Source of the DNA: CAZSGN01 sp964606415
Lineage (GTDB): Bacteria > Bacteroidota > Bacteroidia > Bacteroidales > JBBRXJ01
Length of the DNA: 12,230 nucleotides
Direction: 5' to 3'
Assembly (NCBI GenBank): GCA_964606415.1
Contig: CAZSGN010000070.1
Location: 1 to 12,230 of the forward strand
The notes below the pieces were generated by a model. That model saw only the letters and a program-made list of their open reading frames with translations, was not told where the DNA came from and ran no database searches. The position numbers were made by a program, and so were the translations under genes. Shown one piece after another: positions 6,443-12,230 of the stretch (positions within the stretch are counted from its first letter, which is position 1; each line of letters opens with the position of its first letter).

Positions 6443-7171
6443 ATGGAACATTCCGTTGCACATAAAATATTATACGAAGACAATCACATCATTGTTCTCA
6501 ATAAATCAACATCCGACCTTGTCCAGGGAGATAAAACAGGCGATGAATCTCTTGCAGCTCAGTTAAAAAATTATCTGAAAGACAAATACCATAAACCAGG
6601 TGAAGTTTACCTTGGCATCCCCCACCGGCTTGACCGTCCGGTAAGCGGTTTAATAATCTTTGCCCGAACCAGCAAAAGCATGAGCCGCTTAAGCAACATG
6701 TTCCGGGAAAAAAAGATTAAGAAAACTTATCACGCCATCATAAAAACCCCTCCCCCTCATTCAAAAGACAGCTTAACTCATTATTTACAGAAAAATGAAA
6801 GAAAAAATAAATCCTTCGTTTACACAAAGCCCCAAAAAGGAGCAAAAGAAAGCATTCTTAAATATGAGACATTGGGGCATTCAGACCGCTATCATCTTTT
6901 AAAAATCAATTTAGAAACCGGCAGGCATCATCAAATCAGGGCTCAACTAGCAGAAATAGGCTGCCCCATTAAAGGAGACCTTAAATATGGTTATGCACGT
7001 TCCAATCAAAACAAAGGAATTTCACTACATGCTTTCGCACTCTCATTTACACATCCGGTCAGGAAAAATGAAATGCACTTTTCCTCACTGCCACCCAAAG
7101 ATGATTTATGGTACTTGTTTGACTATTATTCGGAAGAAAATGGAGCAAAAACCACCTCTTTAAATCCATAA
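6443..7171 (+). CDS. RluA-family RNA pseudouridine synthase
   Basis: This protein isomerises uridine to pseudouridine in rRNA or tRNA. It is 242 aa, a single catalytic domain without an N-terminal S4 RNA-binding domain, closer in size to RluA/TruC-type enzymes than to RluC/RluD. The signature HRLDRPVSG (61-69) carries the catalytic Asp64. The second conserved element, ETGRHHQIR (158-166), and the C-terminal LHAFALSFTHP (195-205) are also present. The target uridine cannot be predicted. The ATG at 6443 follows panB by 36 nt. A strong AGGAGG at 6415-6420 is too far away to serve it cleanly, while AGGAAAAG (6421-6428) is nearer. Its last 46 nt overlap the end of birA on the opposite strand. Confidence 0.93.
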   Translation: MEHSVAHKILYEDNHIIVLNKSTSDLVQGDKTGDESLAAQLKNYLKDKYHKPGEVYLGIPHRLDRPVSGLIIFARTSKSMSRLSNMFREKKIKKTYHAIIKTPPPHSKDSLTHYLQKNERKNKSFVYTKPQKGAKESILKYETLGHSDRYHLLKINLETGRHHQIRAQLAEIGCPIKGDLKYGYARSNQNKGISLHAFALSFTHPVRKNEMHFSSLPPKDDLWYLFDYYSEENGAKTTSLNP

Positions 7172-7890
7172 GCCTGCTGCCGGCCGTTTTTTCTTTCAAT
7201 AATAATCTGTCCATCACGATTAACATCTCTGATTATCCCATAAAAAGTTTCAGATTGCGCCCGGAAAAGATGTAACTTATTCAATTTCCATAAAACATCC
7301 ATGTAGTCATTTTTCAGTGTCATATATTCACCATTCATTAACTCATTAAAACGCACATGTAAATATCCGGACAAACGATCAATCAATAATTTTCCCGGAT
7401 CACCGCATTCACCATTTAACTTGATCGAAGTAGCATAAGGAATATGAGCAGGAAATACCTCCTGATAAACATTAACACCAACACCTGCCAGGACATAATC
7501 AAAAGAATTTCCTTTAACACGGTTCTCAATCAATATTCCGGCAATTTTATACTGATCAACAAGAATATCATTGGGCCACTTAACAAAAACTTTTTTTCTG
7601 ACATAAGAGCGGATAAAATCTGCTAGAGCAAGAGAGACAGCCTGATTGATAACAAAATGATCCGATACTGACATATCCCCAGGATAAAGGATATAGGTCA
7701 GGAGCAGGCCCTGTCCCTTCGGACACCACCAACTTGTACCCCCACTGCCTCTGCCAGCAGTTTGATGAAGAGCTGAAACCACACTGCCCTGAGGCACAGA
7801 ATTATGACAAAGCAATGATTTGGCATAATTATTGGTAGAATCGACTTCATCAAGGTTAACAATATATTCACCAAATGTATTAATCATCAT
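7126..7890 (-). CDS. birA: Biotin--[acetyl-CoA-carboxylase] ligase, class I
   Basis: BirA makes biotinyl-5'-AMP from biotin and ATP and transfers biotin to the target lysine of the biotin carboxyl carrier protein and other biotin-dependent carboxylases. At 254 aa it has no N-terminal winged-helix domain, so it should be an enzyme only and not a repressor. Residues shown are DSTN (17-20), QTAG plus the biotin-binding loop GRGSGGTSW (46-54), KWPND (104-108) with the catalytic Lys, the KIAGILIE segment (115-122) and GVGVNV (136-141), followed by the small C-terminal SH3-like domain. The loop departs from the E. coli form GRGRRGRKW: Ser49 replaces the first variable arginine (E. coli Arg118). The gene is convergent with the pseudouridine synthase and divergent from rsfS. 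Two ATGs in a row (7890 and 7887) leave the exact start open by one residue. Confidence 0.95.
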   Translation of the reverse strand: MMINTFGEYIVNLDEVDSTNNYAKSLLCHNSVPQGSVVSALHQTAGRGSGGTSWWCPKGQGLLLTYILYPGDMSVSDHFVINQAVSLALADFIRSYVRKKVFVKWPNDILVDQYKIAGILIENRVKGNSFDYVLAGVGVNVYQEVFPAHIPYATSIKLNGECGDPGKLLIDRLSGYLHVRFNELMNGEYMTLKNDYMDVLWKLNKLHLFRAQSETFYGIIRDVNRDGQIIIERKNGRQQAYGFKEVVFAPFSSE

Positions 7891-7941
7891 TTTGAAAAAA
7901 GCAAAATAGTAAAATATTCAATAAAAAATGAACGTTTTAAC

Positions 7942-7949
7942 TATCTTTG
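7942..7949 (+). promoter_or_regulatory. Candidate -7 box of the rsfS-ftsH-cdsA operon
   Basis: TATCTTTG fits the Bacteroidota -7 consensus TAnnTTTG exactly, 33 nt before the rsfS ATG at 7982. No clear -33 TTG is seen 19-21 nt upstream. It lies in the 91-bp birA-rsfS divergent gap, where some plus-strand promoter is expected. Confidence 0.5.
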
Positions 7950-7981
7950 TGTTACAAAAAAAATAGTTGCTCGCCATTGTT

Positions 7982-8335
7982 ATGACAAACAAATTATTAG
8001 ACGTTATTATTGAAGGGATTCAGGATAAAAAAGGAGAAGACATCATTGATATTGATCTCACCTCTTTTGAAAACAGTATTTGTGACCATTTTGTCATTTG
8101 CCATGCCCAATCCGGCACCCAGGTTAATGCCATTGCTGATGCTATTGATCAAAAGGTCAAAGAAAATCTTCAGATAAAAAAAGGACATAAAGAAGGATTT
8201 GAGAATGCCCTGTGGGTGCTTTTGGATTATCATGATATCGTGGTACATGTTTTTGAAGAACAGACACGCTTTCATTACAATCTCGAAGAACTATGGGGAG
8301 ATGCGAAAATTGAAAAAATAGAAAGCACTTATTAA
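7982..8335 (+). CDS. rsfS: Ribosome silencing factor RsfS
   Basis: RsfS (RsfA/Iojap family, DUF143) binds ribosomal protein uL14 on the 50S subunit and blocks joining with 30S, reducing translation in starvation or stationary phase. From ATG 7982 it is 117 aa, typical for the family; an in-frame TTG at 7967 would add five residues but gives no better match. The family signature is clear: LLDVIIEGIQDKKGEDI at the start, FVICHAQSGTQVNAIADAI in the middle, then W-V-L-L-D-Y, D-I-V-V-H-V-F and the C-terminal Y-N-L-E-E-L-W-G-D-A. It opens the plus-strand operon and ends 11 nt before ftsH. Confidence 0.95.
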   Translation: MTNKLLDVIIEGIQDKKGEDIIDIDLTSFENSICDHFVICHAQSGTQVNAIADAIDQKVKENLQIKKGHKEGFENALWVLLDYHDIVVHVFEEQTRFHYNLEELWGDAKIEKIESTY

Positions 8336-8346
8336 TTTATCTAGAA

Positions 8347-10425
8347 ATGGTCAACCAAAACAAAAACAAAAAAAACAATCCTCAAAAGGACGATAAAGAA
8401 AATCAACCCAAACCAAAATTTAATGCTTTTTGGATTTACGCAGTCATTATAGGCGTATTTATTGCATTGCAATTCTTTAGCTACTCGGGCAAAGACAACG
8501 AGATTAACTGGAACCGGCTTAAAGAAATGCTTGTAGATCAGGAAATTACTGAAATAGTAGTAATAAACAGGGAAAAAGCGGAAATACACCTTAGCCAGGA
8601 AGCGTTGCAATCCGAGGAATATCAGGATATCGGCTCTGGTGCCTTCGAAGATCAATCAGGCCCTCATTATATCTATAACATTGGAACCGTTGAATTATTC
8701 AATCAGAAAGTAGAAGAAGCCCAGAGCGATATACCGGAGAATGAACAAGTTTCCATTAATTATGAAACACGGCGGGATGTATTTGGTGAATTACTGGGTT
8801 GGCTTTTGCCGGTTATTATATTAGTTGTCATCTGGATCATTATCTTTCGGCGGCTGGGCTCTAAAGGAGGTGGCGGCGCCGGTAATATTTTTAGCGTTGG
8901 CAAATCCAAGGCCAAACTCTTTGATAAAGAATCAAATGTTAAAATCAACTTTAGCAATGTAGCCGGACTTGAGGAAGCCAAAGTCGAAATTAAAGAAGTG
9001 GTTGATTTCTTAAAGCAACCCCAAAAATACACAGACCTTGGCGGTAAAATACCAAAGGGCGCATTGCTTGTTGGCCCTCCGGGTACAGGAAAAACGCTTC
9101 TGGCTAAAGCCGTTGCAGGAGAAGCCAATGTCCCGTTTTTCTCCATTTCAGGATCGGATTTTGTTGAAATGTTCGTGGGCGTAGGTGCATCACGTGTAAG
9201 AGACCTGTTTAAACAAGCTAAAGAAAAAGCCCCGTGCATCGTCTTTATTGACGAAATTGACGCCATAGGTCGTGCCAGGGGTAAAAATCCAAGCATGGGA
9301 GCTAATGACGAGCGAGAAAATACCCTGAACCAATTGCTGAGTGAGATGGATGGTTTTGGAGATAACTCAGGAGTAATTATCATGGCTGCAACAAACAGAG
9401 CTGATATACTGGATCGCGCCCTGATGCGGGCAGGACGATTTGACAGGCAGATTCATGTTGAATTACCCGATCTGAACGAAAGAAAAGAGATATTCCAGGT
9501 ACACCTGAAACCCCTTAAACTAGGGTCCAGCGTAGATTTGGAATTTCTGTCCAAACAAACACCTGGTTTCTCCGGAGCCGATATCGCTAATATCTGTAAC
9601 GAAGCAGCCTTAATTGCAGCACGCCGGAACAGAAAAGCCGTTGAAAAAGACGATTTTGTTGATGCCGTTGACAGAATCATTGCCGGAATGGTAAGGAAAA
9701 GCAAAGTCATTTCACCAGAGGAAAAACAGGCCATTGCCTATCACGAAGCTGGTCACGCTACCGTAAGCTGGTTCCTTAAACATGCCAATCCCTTATTTAA
9801 AGTCACTATTGTTCCACGGGGACGGGCACTTGGTGCAGCATGGTATCTGCCCGAAGAAAGACAAATTACCACGACAGAACAAATGATGGATGAAATGTGC
9901 GCAGCACTTGGAGGAAGGGCAGCTGAAGAATTAAAATTCAATGATGTATCCACTGGCGCGCTAAACGACCTGGAACGCATCACTAAACAAGCTTATGCCA
10001 TGATCTCATACTTCGGTATGGGTGAAAAATTAGGTAATCTTAGCTTTTATGATTCCACCGGAAGAAATGAATATACTTTCAGTAAACCTTACAGTGAAAA
10101 AACAGCCCAAGGCATAGACGAAGAAGCTAAAAAATTAATTGATTCGGCTTACAACAAAGCAATGCAACTCCTTAAAGAACATGAGAAAGGACTTGATCAA
10201 TTAGCTGCAAAATTGCTGGAAGAAGAAGTTATTTTTAAAGAAAACCTGGAAGCCATCTTCGGGAAACGGCCTTTTAAAACAAGAGAGGAAATCGCTGAGG
10301 AGAATGACAAGAAAAAAAAGAAAGAACAACAGGAATCCAAAAAACAATCGGAAAACCAAAATAATAAAGAATCGGCAAGAGGCCGTGAAGCAAATTTAAG
10401 AGGTCGAAGAACCGAACGAGATTAA
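8347..10425 (+). CDS. ftsH: ATP-dependent zinc metalloprotease FtsH
   Basis: FtsH is a hexameric inner-membrane AAA+ protease that extracts and degrades damaged membrane proteins and some regulators. The protein has a Lys/Asn-rich cytoplasmic start, TM1 (about 27-46), a periplasmic domain of roughly 100 residues, TM2 (about 148-169) and a Gly-rich linker. The AAA module shows Walker A GPPGTGKT (243-250), pore loop MFVGVGA (275-281), Walker B IVFIDEID (298-305) and the second region of homology ending RAGRFDR (361-367). The protease domain has the zinc motif HEAGH (466-470) and the third ligand Asp541 in the ALNDLERIT segment. At 692 aa it is longer than the 644-aa E. coli protein, mainly because of a charged, Lys/Glu/Gln-rich tail after about residue 643. 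It sits 11 nt after rsfS, in one operon with the lipid genes downstream. Confidence 0.99.
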   Translation: MVNQNKNKKNNPQKDDKENQPKPKFNAFWIYAVIIGVFIALQFFSYSGKDNEINWNRLKEMLVDQEITEIVVINREKAEIHLSQEALQSEEYQDIGSGAFEDQSGPHYIYNIGTVELFNQKVEEAQSDIPENEQVSINYETRRDVFGELLGWLLPVIILVVIWIIIFRRLGSKGGGGAGNIFSVGKSKAKLFDKESNVKINFSNVAGLEEAKVEIKEVVDFLKQPQKYTDLGGKIPKGALLVGPPGTGKTLLAKAVAGEANVPFFSISGSDFVEMFVGVGASRVRDLFKQAKEKAPCIVFIDEIDAIGRARGKNPSMGANDERENTLNQLLSEMDGFGDNSGVIIMAATNRADILDRALMRAGRFDRQIHVELPDLNERKEIFQVHLKPLKLGSSVDLEFLSKQTPGFSGADIANICNEAALIAARRNRKAVEKDDFVDAVDRIIAGMVRKSKVISPEEKQAIAYHEAGHATVSWFLKHANPLFKVTIVPRGRALGAAWYLPEERQITTTEQMMDEMCAALGGRAAEELKFNDVSTGALNDLERITKQAYAMISYFGMGEKLGNLSFYDSTGRNEYTFSKPYSEKTAQGIDEEAKKLIDSAYNKAMQLLKEHEKGLDQLAAKLLEEEVIFKENLEAIFGKRPFKTREEIAEENDKKKKKEQQESKKQSENQNNKESARGREANLRGRRTERD

Positions 10426-10510
10426 TACGACATTTTCCAAACAGGTATTATATATAATATTATCGACTTTATAGACAAATGTTATTCATTGTAACCAATA
10501 ACAAACAGAT
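10426..10510 (+). other. 85-bp gap inside the operon with an AT palindrome
   Basis: This is the only sizeable gap in the rsfS-psd operon. It contains a perfect 14-bp AT palindrome, TATTATATATAATA (10446-10459). There is no GC-rich stem with a T-run, so no intrinsic terminator, and no TAnnTTTG match. An internal promoter or RNA processing site is possible but unsupported. Confidence 0.4.
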
Positions 10511-10717
10511 ATGGAAGAGGGTTGGAAACACGTTTACAACTTTGGACAGGAATACAAGGCAATCATAGCCAAAGAAATGTTAATGGAACATGGCATTACT
10601 GCTGTTCTGATCAATAAAAAAGACACAGCATACCAGTCTTTTGGCGATATTGAAGTGTATGTACAAGAAGAAAACGTTGTACGTGCCAAAAAACTATTAA
10701 GCGATTTTGAAAGTTGA
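10511..10717 (+). CDS. Small DUF2007 (putative signal-transducing) protein
   Basis: This 68-aa protein has no signal peptide or membrane segment. The pattern WKHVYNFGQEYKAIIAKEML, then a beta strand with GITAVLINKKD, then GDIEVYVQEENVVRAKKLL, fits the DUF2007/PF09413 fold, a small alpha-beta domain of unknown biochemical function sometimes called a putative signal-transducing protein. Its biochemical role is unknown. Small proteins of this family are commonly found beside cdsA in Bacteroidota, which suggests a link to membrane lipid synthesis or to FtsH, but this is inference. Its stop codon TGA overlaps the TTG start of cdsA, so cdsA is probably translationally coupled to it. Confidence 0.8.
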   Translation: MEEGWKHVYNFGQEYKAIIAKEMLMEHGITAVLINKKDTAYQSFGDIEVYVQEENVVRAKKLLSDFES

Positions 10718-11532
10718 AAAATACTATTATCAGAAGTCTTTCAGGATTAGCCTTTGTGGTGATTGTTTCCGGGGCAATTTATGCCGGGCCGCTATTCTTT
10801 TTTTCTGTTTTCAGCATCTTCCTTGCTCTGGCTTTAAGTGAATTTTATCACTTGCTGGGTGTCTTACGCAACTCAATTATACATTATACAGGAATAGCAG
10901 CAGGCCTTAGTGGTTTTCTTGGCTATCATTTTCACCATAATCCCCTTTTACCCTCATCCTTATTTCTCTCTGGATTGATCCTGTTTATTCTGATGATTTA
11001 CCTTGTAAATCTTTATCAACAAAAAAAACCAACATTTACCCAAATTACCGTTTTGTTTTCAGGCCTTATTTATGCCGCGCTGCCATTTGCATTATTAAAT
11101 GATTTTGCTTATCCTCTATGCAAATCAACCTATACACCACATCTATTGATGGGTTTTTTCGTACTTCAATGGACCAGCGATACAGGAGCTTATATTGCAG
11201 GTATGACAATGGGTAAACATAAAATGATCCCCCGGATTTCTCCCAAAAAAAGCTGGGAAGGCTTTGCAGGCGGCATTGTATTATCCTTAATCGTTGGATG
11301 GCTTATTGCTGCGCCTTTTGGTATACTAAACCATTACCAGTGGATTATCCTCGCCGGAATCATTAGTATTACAGGTGTGTTTGGTGATCTGCTCGAAAGC
11401 AGTTTGAAAAGATCCCTGGATATTAAAGACAGCGGCCATTTCCTTCCAGGGCACGGGGGTGTGCTGGACCGGTTTGACTCAATATTTATCTCTGTCCCGG
11501 CCGCGTTTATCTATATTCATCTTATTCTATAA
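10714..11532 (+). CDS. cdsA: Phosphatidate cytidylyltransferase (CDP-DAG synthase)
   Basis: CdsA converts phosphatidic acid and CTP to CDP-diacylglycerol, the branch point for phosphatidylethanolamine, phosphatidylglycerol and cardiolipin, in the inner membrane. The 272-aa chain is almost wholly hydrophobic, with about seven or eight membrane helices. The family signature is complete near the C-terminus (229-255): SSLKRSLDIKDS, then GHFLPGHGG, then LDRFD, including the Asp and His/Gly residues that bind metal and CTP. WTSDTGAY (153-160) and the SPKKSWEGF segment (176-184) are further conserved cytidylyltransferase landmarks. The start is taken as TTG at 10714, which overlaps the preceding TGA in TTGA; no ATG lies close by, and MKNTIIRSLSG is a normal family N-terminus. 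It ends 16 nt before psd. Confidence 0.96.
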   Translation: MKNTIIRSLSGLAFVVIVSGAIYAGPLFFFSVFSIFLALALSEFYHLLGVLRNSIIHYTGIAAGLSGFLGYHFHHNPLLPSSLFLSGLILFILMIYLVNLYQQKKPTFTQITVLFSGLIYAALPFALLNDFAYPLCKSTYTPHLLMGFFVLQWTSDTGAYIAGMTMGKHKMIPRISPKKSWEGFAGGIVLSLIVGWLIAAPFGILNHYQWIILAGIISITGVFGDLLESSLKRSLDIKDSGHFLPGHGGVLDRFDSIFISVPAAFIYIHLIL

Positions 11533-11548
11533 TAAAAATAACTGCCTC

Positions 11549-12211
11549 ATGAAAATACACAAAGAAGGACACAAAATACTGATCAATAAATTGATCGTTT
11601 TAATAGGACTCAATGCAGCCGCTTTTATTCTTTTACCCGGAGAATCATCACTCCTGATTATCTTACCGTCTATCTCGGTGCTGTTGTACCTCTTTTTTCT
11701 CCAATTTTTCCGGGCTCCATCCCTGAAAGTCCCCAAAGATGAATCCATGCTTTACTGCCCTGCTGACGGGAAAATTGTTGTTATTGAAGAAACAGAAGAT
11801 AAAGAATACCTTAAAGGCAAACACATCCAGGTATCCATATTTATGTCAATATGGGATGCCCACATCAACTGGATACCTGTTCCTGGCACCATCTCTTATT
11901 ATAAATATCATCCCGGCACTTATCTTGTTGCACGCAACCCCAAATCTTCCGAAAAAAATGAACGCGCTGTTACTGCCATAAAAACAACAAAAGGGCCTGA
12001 AATTCTTCTTCGCCAAATCGCAGGAGCTGCAGCCCGAAGAGTCATCACCTACCCACAAGTAAATGACCAGGTACAACAAAATCAACAACTGGGATACATC
12101 AAGTTTGGTTCCAGGGTAGATATTCTCCTGCCTCTTGACAGTAAGTTACATGTTGGCCTCGGTCAAAAAGTAAAGGGCAATAAAGACCTTTTAGCTTCTC
12201 TCCCGGAGTAA
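11549..12211 (+). CDS. psd: Phosphatidylserine decarboxylase family protein
   Basis: Psd decarboxylates phosphatidylserine to phosphatidylethanolamine, the main membrane lipid, using a pyruvoyl group made by self-cleavage. The 220-aa form belongs to the short PSD/archaetidylserine decarboxylase-like class found in Bacteroidota. Two hydrophobic segments (about 12-29 and 35-53) anchor it to the membrane. Conserved positions are Asp73 (YCPADGKI), His105 (WDAHINW) and the self-cleavage motif FGSRVD (186-191), where Gly187-Ser188 should be cut to give a beta chain and a short pyruvoyl alpha chain of about 33 residues. The ATG at 11549 lies 16 nt after cdsA; an in-frame ATG at 11459 inside cdsA would add 30 residues of unrelated sequence and is not favoured. 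Phosphatidylserine synthase, the partner step, is not in the window and may lie just beyond the right edge. Confidence 0.93.
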   Translation: MKIHKEGHKILINKLIVLIGLNAAAFILLPGESSLLIILPSISVLLYLFFLQFFRAPSLKVPKDESMLYCPADGKIVVIEETEDKEYLKGKHIQVSIFMSIWDAHINWIPVPGTISYYKYHPGTYLVARNPKSSEKNERAVTAIKTTKGPEILLRQIAGAAARRVITYPQVNDQVQQNQQLGYIKFGSRVDILLPLDSKLHVGLGQKVKGNKDLLASLPE

Positions 12212-12230
12212 TATTTTTTTGTTCTTTGTT

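Noticed and set aside
7175..7197. GC-rich CCGGCCG followed by a T-run, as a terminator for the pseudouridine synthase gene
   Set aside because: It offers no stem longer than about 3 bp with a loop, and the bases encode conserved-looking birA codons.
8760..9383. 207-aa minus-strand reading frame inside ftsH
   Set aside because: It is a shadow of the strongly conserved AAA domain coding sequence; the Ser/Pro/Thr-rich translation is typical of an antisense frame.

Overview
The window looks like core chromosome of a Bacteroidota bacterium, probably Bacteroidales/Marinilabiliales-like (lineage is inference). The evidence is AT-rich intergenic DNA, mostly absent Shine-Dalgarno sequences, several matches to the Bacteroidota -7 promoter box TAnnTTTG, a lipoprotein-anchored sugar isomerase-like protein, a DnaK ending in VDFEEVK, and the neighbourhood birA / rsfS-ftsH-DUF2007-cdsA-psd. 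Every protein-coding gene appears intact. I see no tRNA, rRNA, CRISPR, insertion sequence or prophage.

Layout. Positions 1-633 hold no gene but carry a 194-bp inverted-repeat structure (31-224) and an intrinsic terminator for the minus-strand gene that follows. 634-1512 (-) encodes a lipoprotein with a sugar isomerase/epimerase (AP-endonuclease 2 type) TIM barrel. 1513-2107 is a 595-bp non-coding gap with short repeats, a terminator and a stem-forming repeat trio. 2108-3297 (-) is a two-gene unit, a membrane-anchored TPR protein followed by ribH (lumazine synthase), with its own promoter candidate. 3453-5381 (-) is a single-gene dnaK with a strong terminator.

A divergent 203-bp region with a short palindrome separates dnaK from panB. 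panB (pantothenate synthesis) and an RluA-family pseudouridine synthase follow on the plus strand. The pseudouridine synthase overlaps the convergent birA (biotin-protein ligase) by 46 bp. From 7982 to the end, a tight plus-strand operon runs rsfS (ribosome silencing factor), ftsH (membrane AAA+ protease), a 68-aa DUF2007 protein, cdsA (CDP-diacylglycerol synthase) and psd (phosphatidylserine decarboxylase).

How the genes fit together. The right-hand operon links ribosome dormancy and membrane protein quality control to two steps of phosphatidylethanolamine synthesis. PS synthase, the step between CdsA and Psd, is not in the window. The middle part groups cofactor genes (ribH, panB, birA) with the Hsp70 chaperone. 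I found no convincing undescribed multi-gene system. The items most worth a second look are the altered biotin-binding loop of BirA, the palindrome in the dnaK-panB region, the inverted-repeat structure near the left end, and the repeat trio downstream of ribH.
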